64,000 nt of DNA from Synergistaceae bacterium (GTDB taxonomy: Bacteria; Synergistota; Synergistia; Synergistales; Aminobacteriaceae): NCBI GenBank assembly GCA_017439345.1, contig JAFSJJ010000016.1, positions 1 through 64,000 on the forward strand. The letters are read 5' to 3'. Below the pieces are notes generated by a model that worked only from the letters and a program-made list of their open reading frames with translations, was not told the origin of the DNA and did not search any database. Positions 1-8,669 of this stretch are shown here, piece by piece. Made by a program: the position numbers and the translations under genes. How positions within the stretch are numbered: position 1 is the stretch's first letter; each line of letters begins with the position of its first letter.

Positions 1-96
1 CTAGTGCCTGCTTGCGCAAGTCTATAGCTGCATACGATAAAAGAAGTCTAACACGAGGGAAAAGAAAAGACAACAATAATAATTTAATTAGGCTGT

Positions 97-439
97 CTAA
101 CTCATGATTAAAATCACGAGTGTGCGACAGCGGGTTATCAACATAACAGCAGTTAAATAGAACGCAAATACATTAAATCCAAGTTCACAGCCTCCCCTTC
201 TATCGCGATGATAAATATTATTTCCTGATTCAGATTCTGACTCTGACTCTGAGTCTAAATCCGAACCCGATAAATAAATTTCTACGTCCATATTCACGTC
301 ATCAAAGCCTGTTATATATTCATATTCTATAAGTGCCGGAGTCTTCTCGAATGTTGCAAGCCCTGAAGTTCTATCGTAAAATACTGCAAGCTCATTGTTA
401 TCTTTATCATAAGCGTGTATGTTTATTATGCTTTCTGTA
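97..439 (-). other. Out-of-frame C-terminal continuation of the surface protein, with Synerg-CTERM-like anchor
   Basis: Read on the minus strand in the frame beginning just after the G run, this stretch is open without a stop and continues the upstream surface protein. It runs through GTESIINIHAYDKDNNEL to an acidic Asp/Glu/Ser linker and ends in GGCELGF, a hydrophobic helix and RCR. The Gly-Gly-Cys, hydrophobic segment and basic tail fit the Synergistota C-terminal sorting signal known as Synerg-CTERM. A second protein in this window (27581-30145) has the same kind of ending. The frame is joined to the main ORF if the tract has 10 (or 7) G instead of 9. The eight residues after RCR are longer than usual for such a tail. 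Confidence 0.7.
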
Positions 440-3400
440 CCCCCCCCCTGTTTAAGTCAAAATGCTTACTGGATTCATATATAAATACTTTCTGATCTGA
501 GCAGCCGAATTCATTAAGCGAGTCCTGAGCATCGAAATACATGAAGTGATTTGAGCTTATATCAAGATATTCAAGATTTTCGCAGCCTTCGAGAATTAAG
601 CCTTCTGAGTCAAGTTCGCATGATGAGCAGTCGAGCTTTGCCAGATTTACGCAGTCAGTTAAATTCAGTGAGCTTATGCCGGTATTGCTGACGTTGAGTT
701 CATAAAGTGATGTGAGTCCCTGAGCATCGAGGCCTTCAAGATTTTCGCAGTCATTAGCGTTGATAATTTGCACATTGCTGCCAGTTAGAGTCAGTGAAGT
801 TATTGAAGTCCCCGATAAATTTACTTCTTTTACTGTATCAGGAAGTATGCTTAAGTCTGCTGTCTCGAGATTTTCGGCGTTAGATAAATCAAGTGTGATT
901 AAACTCGTGAAACCTGTAAAATCTATATCTGACAAATTAATTATATCTCCGTGAAGTTCCAGATATGTAACAGCGTTCTTTGCTTCAGGAGAGAGATTTA
1001 ATATTTCGTAGTAATCAGCAGTTACCCGCGAGTCGTATTCTTGAAGTGCGTAATTATCTTTGCTGTCGTCTTGGCCTTCAGGAGCTTTGACGGAAATATT
1101 GACAGTGATAGTGTCTTTTCCTGTTATATTCTTGATTGACATCTTGGCCGTGATTTTTATGCTGTAATTTCCCGGTTCAAGAGAGTCACTAAGAGTCAAC
1201 ACGCCTTTATCATTAATCGTGATACCTGAAATATTTTTATCAAGAGTCCATCTAAGAGAGCATTCACTTTCAGAGAGAGTCTTATTATTTCCATCAGAGT
1301 AACTTGCTTTGACTATGACAGAATATTTTGCAGTTGTATTATCTCCTGCGTTGAGTGTTATAGCTTCTGAGCCTGAAATATTTACGTTAAGAGCTTTTAA
1401 TGTTGGCGCACTAGCCTTGACAGAGATATTAACGCGCTTTGAAGCATTACCCTTTATGCCGTTATATGAAGCCTGAGCCGTGATTGTTATGCTGTAATTT
1501 CCTGACTTAAGAGAGTCACTAAGAGTCAACACGCCTTTATTGTTAATCGTGATACCTGAAATATTTTTATCAAGAGTCCATCTAAGAGAGCATTCACTTT
1601 CAGAGAGAGTCTTATTATTGCCGTCAGAGTAACTTGCTTTGACTATGACAGAATATTTTGCAGTTCGTGAAGTCCCTGCGTTGAGAGTGAGAGACTCCGA
1701 GCCTGAAAGAGTTACATTGAGAGCCTTTAATTCGGGAGTACTAGCCTTGACTGAGACATTAACGCGCTTTAATGCTGTACTCTTTATGCCGTTAAATGCT
1801 GCTTGAACAGTGATTGTTATGCTGTAATTTCCTGATTTAACGGAGTCACTAAGAGTCAATATGCCTTTATCGTTAATCGTGATACCTGAAATATTTTTAT
1901 CGAGAGTCCATTTGAGAGAGCAATCACCTTCAGAGAGAGTCTTATTATTTCCATCAGAGTAACTTGCTTTGACTGTAACAGAATATTTTGCAGTTCGTGA
2001 AGTCCCTGCGTTGAGAGTGAGAGCTTCTGAGCCGGTAATAGTTACATCAAGTGATTCAAGAATCGGTGCTTTGACATAAATAATTACATGCTTTGATGAT
2101 GTTCCCTTGATGTCATGACTCGATACCTGAGCAGTAATCGTTATATCATAGCTCTTAGCTTTAAGCTCATCACTGATTATTAATCTGCCGCCGTTATTAA
2201 TATATATTCCCGAAATATCTTCACTGAGTGCATATATTATCGAATAATCATCTTCAGAGAGAATTTTGCTCGTCCCATCTGAATAAAATGCATTGACAGT
2301 AACATAATAATCTGCTGAGCCTGAAGTCCCCTGATCAAGAGAGATAATCTCTAAGCCTGAAATCGTTACGCTAAGAGCTTCGAGAGCCGCTGCCTTGACG
2401 ATAATATTAACTTGCTTTGAGTTTGCTGCGTTTATATCATGACTTGCTGCCATTGCGTTAATTGCTATATTGTAAGTTCCGGATTCAAGAGAGTCAGGAA
2501 TTATTAAGACTCCGTTTTCATTAATAGATATTCCCGAAATATTTTCACTTAGAGTCCAAGTTAAAGAATATTCGCCTGCTGATAGAGTCCTAGTTGTGTC
2601 ATCGTAATAAGAAGCGTTTACCGCTGCAGAATAAATTTCAGAGTGTGAGCTTCCCTTCTCAAGCGTAATAGTGTCTGTACCTGAAATATTTACGTCAAGT
2701 GCTTTAAGATTCGCTTTGTAATTCGCCGTGTAAGTCCTTTCACCCGTTGAGCCTTTATTAATCGTTACAGTTTGAGTCAATTCCGTTAAGTCTGTACCTG
2801 TCCAGCCTGTGAACTCATAATTTGCCTTTGACGGGTTATTCAGGGTAAATGAATCAGTCTCGATATTATAACTTGCAGGATTATTCGCGCTGCCTCCGTC
2901 AAGATTATAATTTATCGAGTAAGTTATTATTTCCCATTGTGCATAGAGATTTATTACAGCGTTATTCTCTTCAGTGAGATTATTTATGCTTTGTCCGTCC
3001 GTGTAAGATGTTCCGCTGCCGTCAGGTTTAGTGCTCCAGTTCTTGAAAGTGTAGCCTGTTCGTGTGAAAGAGTTCGCCGTTAAATTCTGTGAAGCATTGT
3101 AAGTAAATTCTTGATTCTGCATAGAACCTGAGCTGTTATTAGCGTTATATTTTATGGTGTAATTGTTTGCAGTCCAATTTGCTTTGAAAGTCTTATTGCC
3201 CGTTGAGCCTTTTATGATTCCCGTTACAGCACTGCCGTCAAGAGTCCAGCCGTTGAACGTATAGCCTGCCCTTGAAGGTGATTTTAGCGTTATAGTGTCT
3301 GTGTTAATCGTGTAGCTATTCGGATTTTCTGAGTCATTAATACCGCCGTCAAGGTCGTAATTAATCGCGTAATCTATTATCTTCCATTGAGCATAGAGAG

Positions 3401-4319
3401 TCTTTTTATGAACGTCAGCAGGTGTTATTGAAGCCTTATCCTGATAGCTTGTGCCTTGAGCGTCTGAACGAGTGTTCCAGCCGTTGAACTCATAGCCTTT
3501 TAACGTGAAATTATTTGCCTTGAGCTGTGTTATATCAGGTTCCGTGAAATATTGAACATCTGCGGAGTCAGTGCCGTTGTTGGCATCGAAAGAAGTTCTC
3601 AGAGCAGTTACTAAAATTTTACCGTTGACTGCCCTAAAAAAGTCTTTATTAGTTCCGGACAGAGAGATATTTTGACCGTCATCGTCAAAGAATAAATTTT
3701 TGTTGTCAGCAATTTTTATATTACCACCTTCCGGCATATTATTATTAGTAGTATACGATATACACAAAGAGCCGTTATGAGTAGTCGTTTCTGCCAGAGT
3801 TAAATTTACGTTGTTCATAGCTTTCTCGGTGCCGCTGAATTCGATTATGCCTCCGTTAAGCCAAGCATTAAGATTAACCAGAGCCGCTGCAGCATTAGCT
3901 TTAAGAGAGACTCGGCCGCCGTATTGAACATAGTTAGCTGTATTGTTACTAATCGCACAAATAGAACTTAAGCCTGATGACGGAGAAATAATTAATTTTC
4001 CTGTACCTTCTTTTTGTGAGTAAATTCTTAGAGTTTTCCCGTTAGCAATTTGAATTCTGCCGTTTATAGTAAGTTCTTTCCCGTCGCAGAGTATAAGATT
4101 TAAATCTTGAGTTATTGTCTGGTTTGCTAGAGTCTTATTTTCATTTACAACTTCCCAAGTCCAAAGACCTAAAGAGTTACCTACAGCTCTTGTATTTGAA
4201 TTATCGCTAAGAACTTCATTGCCGTTTGCATCTATGTAACTATAACTGGCTGCCAGAGCTTCAGCACTATTAATTAACAACACAAGAATAATATATGCAG
4301 CTATAAAGAATTTCTTCAT
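426..4319 (-). CDS. Large repeat-rich exported surface protein (InlB-type repeats, Ig-like repeats, leucine-rich repeats)
   Basis: The product as read has 1297 residues and starts with a signal peptide (MKKFFIAAYIILVLLINSAEALA). Residues about 40-250 are a glycine/asparagine-rich beta-helix-like region. Residues about 250-535 hold several InlB B-type (Listeria-Bacteroides) repeats, recognisable by motifs such as GYTFNGW and LYAQW. Residues about 540-1080 are five Ig-like repeats of roughly 110 residues, and the rest is leucine-rich-repeat-like (LITLDLSN, LEYLDISSN). Such proteins usually act at the cell surface in adhesion. The reading frame ends 14 bases after a run of nine G, just before an open out-of-frame segment with a sorting signal, so the intact protein would be about 1400 residues. 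It is monocistronic, with the tRNA-Asn promoter region upstream. The ligand is unknown. Confidence 0.85.
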   Translation of the reverse strand: MKKFFIAAYIILVLLINSAEALAASYSYIDANGNEVLSDNSNTRAVGNSLGLWTWEVVNENKTLANQTITQDLNLILCDGKELTINGRIQIANGKTLRIYSQKEGTGKLIISPSSGLSSICAISNNTANYVQYGGRVSLKANAAAALVNLNAWLNGGIIEFSGTEKAMNNVNLTLAETTTHNGSLCISYTTNNNMPEGGNIKIADNKNLFFDDDGQNISLSGTNKDFFRAVNGKILVTALRTSFDANNGTDSADVQYFTEPDITQLKANNFTLKGYEFNGWNTRSDAQGTSYQDKASITPADVHKKTLYAQWKIIDYAINYDLDGGINDSENPNSYTINTDTITLKSPSRAGYTFNGWTLDGSAVTGIIKGSTGNKTFKANWTANNYTIKYNANNSSGSMQNQEFTYNASQNLTANSFTRTGYTFKNWSTKPDGSGTSYTDGQSINNLTEENNAVINLYAQWEIITYSINYNLDGGSANNPASYNIETDSFTLNNPSKANYEFTGWTGTDLTELTQTVTINKGSTGERTYTANYKANLKALDVNISGTDTITLEKGSSHSEIYSAAVNASYYDDTTRTLSAGEYSLTWTLSENISGISINENGVLIIPDSLESGTYNIAINAMAASHDINAANSKQVNIIVKAAALEALSVTISGLEIISLDQGTSGSADYYVTVNAFYSDGTSKILSEDDYSIIYALSEDISGIYINNGGRLIISDELKAKSYDITITAQVSSHDIKGTSSKHVIIYVKAPILESLDVTITGSEALTLNAGTSRTAKYSVTVKASYSDGNNKTLSEGDCSLKWTLDKNISGITINDKGILTLSDSVKSGNYSITITVQAAFNGIKSTALKRVNVSVKASTPELKALNVTLSGSESLTLNAGTSRTAKYSVIVKASYSDGNNKTLSESECSLRWTLDKNISGITINNKGVLTLSDSLKSGNYSITITAQASYNGIKGNASKRVNISVKASAPTLKALNVNISGSEAITLNAGDNTTAKYSVIVKASYSDGNNKTLSESECSLRWTLDKNISGITINDKGVLTLSDSLEPGNYSIKITAKMSIKNITGKDTITVNISVKAPEGQDDSKDNYALQEYDSRVTADYYEILNLSPEAKNAVTYLELHGDIINLSDIDFTGFTSLITLDLSNAENLETADLSILPDTVKEVNLSGTSITSLTLTGSNVQIINANDCENLEGLDAQGLTSLYELNVSNTGISSLNLTDCVNLAKLDCSSCELDSEGLILEGCENLEYLDISSNHFMYFDAQDSLNEFGCSDQKVFIYESSKHFDLNRGGVQKA
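440..448. repeat. Homopolymer run of nine C (G on the coding strand) inside the surface-protein gene
   Basis: Nine consecutive C on the plus strand lie inside the coding region of the surface protein. The current length puts the C-terminal anchor out of frame; a gain of one base or loss of two would restore it. This is the kind of tract that mutates by slipped-strand mispairing. It is also a common site of sequencing error. Confidence 0.9.
1085..2060 (-). repeat. Three near-identical 330-bp tandem repeats coding for Ig-like domains
   Basis: The stretch GAGAGTCACTAAGAGTCAAC recurs with the same flanks at about 1181 and 1511, and in slightly altered form at about 1841, which gives a period of 330 bp (110 residues). 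Neighbouring copies share long identical runs, including LTLSDS, LDKNISGI and ASYSDGNNKTLS. Two more diverged copies follow up to about 2706. Copies this similar can recombine and change the length of the surface protein. Confidence 0.85.
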
Positions 4320-4415
4320 GTTTCTAGTAACAGCACCTCTATAAAATCAATAAAAATTTTGGGATGAATTAATATTAAACACGATTTAAATTTTATGCAA
4401 GAATAATTTTTCGGG

Positions 4416-4444
4416 TTGACAAAATCGAAAGTGTCATTTAAAAT
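4416..4444 (+). promoter_or_regulatory. Sigma-70-type promoter of the tRNA-Asn gene
   Basis: A perfect TTGACA (-35, 4416-4421) is followed after 17 bases by TAAAAT (-10, 4439-4444). This places the start of transcription about 10 bases before the tRNA at 4461. Confidence 0.75.
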
Positions 4445-4460
4445 TTCCTTCGTTGTTCGT

Positions 4461-4536
4461 TCCACAATAGCGCAATCGGCAGCGCGGATGACTGTTAATC
4501 ATTAGGTTCCAGGTTCGAGTCCTGGTTGTGGAGCCA
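4461..4536 (+). tRNA. tRNA-Asn (anticodon GTT)
   Basis: The acceptor arm TCCACAA (4461-4467) pairs with TTGTGGA (4526-4532), followed by discriminator G and an encoded CCA (4534-4536). The anticodon loop CTGTTAA has GTT at 4494-4496 and is closed by GATGA/TCATT. The T arm carries GGTTCGAGTCC. A run of T follows at 4538-4544. The cloverleaf is complete, and GTT gives asparagine. Confidence 0.95.
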
Positions 4537-4566
4537 ATTTTTTTATTATGACGTATTGACATTAAC

Positions 4567-4597
4567 GAGTCTCTGAGAGTTAATCCTTCAGAGGCTC
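4567..4597 (+). terminator. Hairpin downstream of tRNA-Asn, possible terminator
   Basis: GAGTCTCTGA (4567-4576) pairs with TCAGAGGCTC (4588-4597), ten pairs with one G-T wobble. It is followed by a weak T-rich stretch (TTATTGTGTG). It could end the tRNA transcript or be a leader hairpin of the symporter gene. Confidence 0.4.
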
Positions 4598-4729
4598 TTA
4601 TTGTGTGTCTTGATATTCACGAACTCGATTCTATAGCATTTATGAGGCTTGATTTTATTTATTTCACGGCGTTAAATTTTCGCGATTTTATTTACACTTA
4701 CATATATAGTGAAAGAGTGAGATACAAAC

Positions 4730-6298
4730 ATGCTCATAAAATTTTTGCTGGTAATATTATTTTTCGGAGTCATGCTGGGAATAGGCTTATATTGCAGGCG
4801 GCATTCAGTCGATGTAAACGGCTTTGTTCTTGCTGATAGATCAGTAGGCCCTTGGCTCAGCGCGTTTGCTTACGGAACAAGTTATTTCTCTGCTGTCGTC
4901 TTCGTAGGTTATGCAGGGCAGTTCGGCTGGCGTTACGGAATCGCTGCAACGTGGGTAGGTCTTGGAAATGCTTTTATAGGCTCGTTGATGGCGTGGGCAG
5001 TTCTCGGCCGTCGTACTAGAATAATGAGCCAGTATTTATCAAGTGCTACAATGCCCGATTTCTTTGGCAAGAGATTCACAAGTGATGCTCTGAAAATTGC
5101 GGCTTCGTTAATATGCTTTATATTCTTAATTCCATATACTGCGAGTTTGTATAACGGCTTAAGCAGATTGTTCGGAATGGCATTTAATATAGATTATTCT
5201 GTCTGCGTTATCTTCATGGCTGTCTTAACAGGTATTTACGTCATTGCAGGCGGCTACATGGCCACGGCTATAAATGACTTTATACAGGGAATAATAATGC
5301 TTGCTGGAATCGTTGCAGTAATTATCGCAGTGTTAGAGAGCAAGGGCGGACTCTTTGCTTCACTGGCAGGAATTGCTCAGATTGCTGACCCTAAAGCAGC
5401 AAGTGAACTCGCAAAATCTCCCGGAATATTCGCTTCATTCTTCGGTCCTGACCCTGTGAACTTACTCGGAGTAATAATCTTAACGAGCTTGGGAACATGG
5501 GGCTTGCCTCAAATGGTTCAGAAATTTTACGCTATCAAGAACGAGGGCGATATTAACAAAGGCACAGTTATATCAACATTATTTGCTCTTGTCGTTGCGG
5601 GAGGCTGTTATTTTCTGGGAGGCTTCGGAAGATTATTCACTGCACAGCTTGACCCCTCAGGCGCAGGCGTTCCCGTTGAAGGCTATGACTCTGTTATTCC
5701 CGTAATGCTCTCGAGTTTGCCTGATATATTATTAGGAGTCGTAGTTATTTTAGTGTTATCGGCATCAATGTCGACTCTTTCGTCTTTAGTACTTGCATCA
5801 AGTTCGACTCTGACTCTTGATTTGCTCAAGGGACATATAATAAAGCAGATGGATGATAAGAAGCAGTTATTTATAATGAGAGTCTTAATCGTTATATTTA
5901 TAATAATTTCTGTAATTCTCGCGTTAATACAATATAAATCAAACGTTACGTTTATCGCGCAATTAATGGGAGTCTCATGGGGAGCACTGGCTGGAGCTTT
6001 CTTAGCACCGTTCATGTATAGCCTTTACTGGAAGGGAGTAACTAAATTGTCATGCTGGGTTAATTTTATTTTCTCAAGCGTCATCATGATTGCAAATATT
6101 TTCGTGAGACCTGATTTCCCCGTCATGCTGCAATCTCCCATTAATGCCGGAGCGTTTTGCATGTTAGCAGGTTTCGTGATTGTCCCTGTTATTAGCTTCA
6201 TAACGCCCAAACCTGATAAAAAATTCGTTGATGATGCGTTCTCGTGCTACACCAAGACAGTTACAGTCAGACAGTCAAGCGCGCTCGGTGATGAGTAG
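4730..6298 (+). CDS. Sodium:solute symporter (SSS family)
   Basis: The 522-residue product is an integral membrane protein with about 13 hydrophobic segments. The N-terminal part (GFVLADRSVGPWLSAFAYGT, then SYFSAVVFVGYAG) is typical of the sodium:solute symporter family (PutP, PanF, YidK relatives), whose members import sugars, amino acids or vitamins with Na+. GGYMATAINDFIQG in the middle is the family's conserved region. The substrate cannot be told from sequence. The last codons overlap the start of an amidohydrolase gene (ATGAGTAG), so the two are translationally coupled. The imported compound may be what that enzyme, or its pathway, acts on. Confidence 0.88.
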   Translation: MLIKFLLVILFFGVMLGIGLYCRRHSVDVNGFVLADRSVGPWLSAFAYGTSYFSAVVFVGYAGQFGWRYGIAATWVGLGNAFIGSLMAWAVLGRRTRIMSQYLSSATMPDFFGKRFTSDALKIAASLICFIFLIPYTASLYNGLSRLFGMAFNIDYSVCVIFMAVLTGIYVIAGGYMATAINDFIQGIIMLAGIVAVIIAVLESKGGLFASLAGIAQIADPKAASELAKSPGIFASFFGPDPVNLLGVIILTSLGTWGLPQMVQKFYAIKNEGDINKGTVISTLFALVVAGGCYFLGGFGRLFTAQLDPSGAGVPVEGYDSVIPVMLSSLPDILLGVVVILVLSASMSTLSSLVLASSSTLTLDLLKGHIIKQMDDKKQLFIMRVLIVIFIIISVILALIQYKSNVTFIAQLMGVSWGALAGAFLAPFMYSLYWKGVTKLSCWVNFIFSSVIMIANIFVRPDFPVMLQSPINAGAFCMLAGFVIVPVISFITPKPDKKFVDDAFSCYTKTVTVRQSSALGDE

Positions 6299-7148
6299 GG
6301 TAATTGATATTCACACGCATACTTTTCCGGATAAAATAGCTTCTCGTGCGTTAGAGAGTCTCAGCTCAAAGAGTCACACGAAATATTTTACTGACGGAAC
6401 TATAAAGGCTCTAAAAGAGTCAATGACAGCTGCAGGGGTTGATTACTCAGTCATACTCCCTGTGGCTACCAGACTTGAACAGGTCGAGAAGATAAATAAT
6501 TCTGCAATAGAGATTAATTCACGAGAGCGAAATCTAATCTCGTTCGGAGCAATGCACCCTGACTATGAAAATTATTCACGTGAACTTGAACGCATTTATA
6601 AATCAGGAATCAAAGGCATAAAGATTCACCCTGTTTATCAAGGCGTAAATATTAATGACGAAAGATACATAAGAATTCTGACTCAAGCTGCTGAACTTGG
6701 CCTCATCGTGTTAATTCATGCGGGGCGTGATATAGGCTTCCCTGATTCAGAGTGCGCAATGCCTGTGAAGATTCTTGACGCGTTAAAGAAATCTGACTCA
6801 GGGCGTATAATTCTTGCTCACATGGGCGGCTGGAGGTGCTGGGATGAAGTCTGTAATTTATTTGCAGGACGGGAAAATATTTATATCGATACAGCATTTT
6901 CACTCGGAGCGTTTATCCCTAATGATGATAGTTATTACAAGAGTCATGATGAGTGCAAAATGTTAAGCTCTCAGGAATTCACGAGAATAATAAGAACTTT
7001 CGGAGCTGAACGAGTCTTATTCGGAACTGACTCGCCGTGGAGTTCGCAACTTGATTCAGTGAAGGAATTTGAATCGCTTGAATTAACTGACTCAGAGAAA
7101 GAATTAATCTTGTTCGGAAATGCTGCAAGACTTCTCTGTATTCAATAA
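6291..7148 (+). CDS. Amidohydrolase-family metal-dependent hydrolase (ACMSD/amidohydrolase-2 type)
   Basis: From the chosen ATG the protein starts MSRVIDIHTHTFPDK, with the His-x-His metal motif right at the N-terminus as in the amidohydrolase-2 group. It continues with GIKIHPVYQG, a histidine in VLIHAGRD, ILAHMGGWRCWDE, and RVLFGTDSPWSS near the end (the conserved metal-binding aspartate). The length of about 285 residues fits the family. Starting at 6228 would add a non-conserved 21-residue extension lying fully within the symporter gene, so 6291 is preferred. The family includes decarboxylases and hydrolases of small carboxylates. The substrate is unknown but is probably tied to the coupled symporter. 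Confidence 0.85.
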   Translation: MSRVIDIHTHTFPDKIASRALESLSSKSHTKYFTDGTIKALKESMTAAGVDYSVILPVATRLEQVEKINNSAIEINSRERNLISFGAMHPDYENYSRELERIYKSGIKGIKIHPVYQGVNINDERYIRILTQAAELGLIVLIHAGRDIGFPDSECAMPVKILDALKKSDSGRIILAHMGGWRCWDEVCNLFAGRENIYIDTAFSLGAFIPNDDSYYKSHDECKMLSSQEFTRIIRTFGAERVLFGTDSPWSSQLDSVKEFESLELTDSEKELILFGNAARLLCIQ

Positions 7149-7177
7149 TAGTCAATATTTTCAGGAGGTTTATTTAT

Positions 7178-7579
7178 ATGGACAACAGAATCATTGAACT
7201 TGAACCGCAAGAAGTTACAAAAGAGTTATTCGATAGAGCGCAATTTTTCCATTGTGCAGGAAGCGGAGCAATGGGAGATGCAGGAGCAGTGGTGATTGTT
7301 ACAGATGACGGCAAAACATATTACTGCAATTATGTTCACGGTAAAGTAACAGCTGATCAAATTACTAAAGCATTTCCTGTGTGGTCTAAGAGTCTGGAAA
7401 AAATAGAAAAAGACTGTGTATTTTATTATCTGGGCATGGGAAACGAACTCTTAGTAAGAAAGAAACATCAAAAGGCTTTTGAAACACTTGCAAATGGCAA
7501 TCTGGATGATCTATATCTATACAAAAATTGGCATAAATTCGCCGTAGAGATTTGCAGCAAATCATGCTATAAAAAATAA
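7178..7579 (+). CDS. Small conserved-looking protein of unknown function
   Basis: This 133-residue soluble protein has no recognised domain. A good ribosome-binding site (AGGAGGT) sits about 8 bases before the ATG. The sequence has an alternating hydrophobic pattern (GAMGDAGAVVIVTDDGKTYY), suggesting a mixed alpha/beta fold, and a Cys/His-containing start (FFHCAGSGAM). It has no signal peptide or membrane segment. It follows the amidohydrolase by 29 bases, so it may belong to the same transcript. The function is not known. Confidence 0.65.
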   Translation: MDNRIIELEPQEVTKELFDRAQFFHCAGSGAMGDAGAVVIVTDDGKTYYCNYVHGKVTADQITKAFPVWSKSLEKIEKDCVFYYLGMGNELLVRKKHQKAFETLANGNLDDLYLYKNWHKFAVEICSKSCYKK

Positions 7580-7621
7580 TAAATAAAACCTCTCCCAGTT
7601 TCATGAAGATACAGAGAGAGG
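7575..7621 (-). terminator. Terminator of the iorA-paaK-ACT operon
   Basis: CCTCTC (7589-7594) pairs with GAGAGG (7616-7621). On the minus strand the hairpin is followed by a T-rich stretch (TTTTATTTATTATTTTTT), so it terminates the minus-strand operon that ends at 7635. The plus-strand side lacks a T run. Confidence 0.55.
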
Positions 7622-7634
7622 CAAAACTTGTTAT

Positions 7635-8081
7635 TTACAATTCTGCAAGTTCAGACTGACTCAAAATCTTTATTCCTGCCGCCTGAAGTATATACGCTGC
7701 TGTTTCGTTATCATTGAGCTTGAATATCATACAGACTTTATCAGAATTCTTGCAGCTCTGGACAGCATACATGTATTCTACATTAATTCCTGCTACATTC
7801 ATGACTTTCAAGATATTGATCAAGCCGCCAGGGACGTTAGGGACTTCCATTGCCATTACATCTGTGAAGCTTGAGGCCAACCCTGCGCGTTTCAGAATAG
7901 AAGCAGTCCATAAAACATTATCGACTATGATACGCACAGTTGTATAATTGCTGGCTTCTGCGAGTGTTATTGCCTTGATGTTTATATCATTCTCAGTAAG
8001 AACGCTGACTATATTCATTAAACGTCCGGGATGATTATCAAGATTATCAAGTAAGATAGAAATCTGCTTTACGTTTACCAT
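7635..8081 (-). CDS. Tandem ACT-domain amino-acid-binding protein (copy 1)
   Basis: The 148-residue protein consists of two ACT domains, one starting at VKQISILLDNLDNHPGRLMNIV and one at AMEVPNVPGGLINILKVM. Each has the conserved Pro/His-Gly-x-Leu ligand loop. It is one of three paralogues in a row (with 8189-8623 and 8670-9127). Stand-alone tandem ACT proteins sit next to phenylacetate-CoA ligase and indolepyruvate oxidoreductase genes in many anaerobes. They are thought to sense aromatic or branched amino acids, though the target is not established. No enzyme domain is present. Confidence 0.85.
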   Translation of the reverse strand: MVNVKQISILLDNLDNHPGRLMNIVSVLTENDINIKAITLAEASNYTTVRIIVDNVLWTASILKRAGLASSFTDVMAMEVPNVPGGLINILKVMNVAGINVEYMYAVQSCKNSDKVCMIFKLNDNETAAYILQAAGIKILSQSELAEL

Positions 8082-8188
8082 GTGAATTTATCACCTCGTA
8101 AAAATTCTATACTTGATTTTGTCGCAGTGAGTAAATCATTAATAAGCATTCACGAATTTTTTAGTCTTTTATGCACAAAATTTCTTTC

Positions 8189-8623
8189 TTACAGAGCCGA
8201 GAGTCCTTCTTTGTCCATGATCTTAATGCCTGAAGCCTTGAGCGAGTCCTCAGCCCTCTGAGTGTCATTAACCCTGAAGATCATATACGCTGTCTCTGAA
8301 GTCTTGTTGCCTAAGATTGCATACATGTATTCAACGTTAATATTTGCTCCGTGAAGTATCTCCAGAACTTTATTAAGGCCGCCGGGTACATTTGGAACTT
8401 CAACGGCTATAACGTCAGTCAAGCTAGCTACAAAACCTGACTCATTAAGAACCCGTGCAGTGCCTTCTACGTCATCAACTATGAGTCTTACGATTCCAAA
8501 GTCGCTGGTCTCTGCAAGTGAAAGACCCCGCAAATCTATATTCTTGTCAGCTAGTGCCTTCGTCATCTCGTGAAGACAGCCGGGACGGTTCTCAAGAAAC
8601 ACTGAAATTTGTTTAACGCTCAT
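8189..8623 (-). CDS. Tandem ACT-domain amino-acid-binding protein (copy 2)
   Basis: 144 residues with two ACT domains: MSVKQISVFLENRPGCLHEM with the ENRPG ligand loop, and VEVPNVPGGLNKVLEIL. It is highly similar to its two neighbours and begins with the same MSVKQIS as copy 3. It is separated from copy 1 by a 107-base gap without a gene, and is 46 bases from the restored end of copy 3. The likely role is amino-acid sensing linked to the PaaK/IOR pathway encoded just upstream. Confidence 0.85.
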   Translation of the reverse strand: MSVKQISVFLENRPGCLHEMTKALADKNIDLRGLSLAETSDFGIVRLIVDDVEGTARVLNESGFVASLTDVIAVEVPNVPGGLNKVLEILHGANINVEYMYAILGNKTSETAYMIFRVNDTQRAEDSLKASGIKIMDKEGLSAL

Positions 8624-8669
8624 AAATTTTCACACTCCTTAATAAAATTATATTATATTGATATTGCTG

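Noticed and set aside
1085-2706. CRISPR-like array from regular repeats
   Set aside because: The repeats are 330 bp, contiguous and coding, with no unique spacers and no cas genes.
4603-4836. Short plus-strand frame overlapping the symporter start
   Set aside because: It overlaps the symporter gene in another frame and has no recognisable domain.
5683-6210. Minus-strand frames inside the symporter gene
   Set aside because: They are antisense to a clear membrane protein and show no protein-like motifs.
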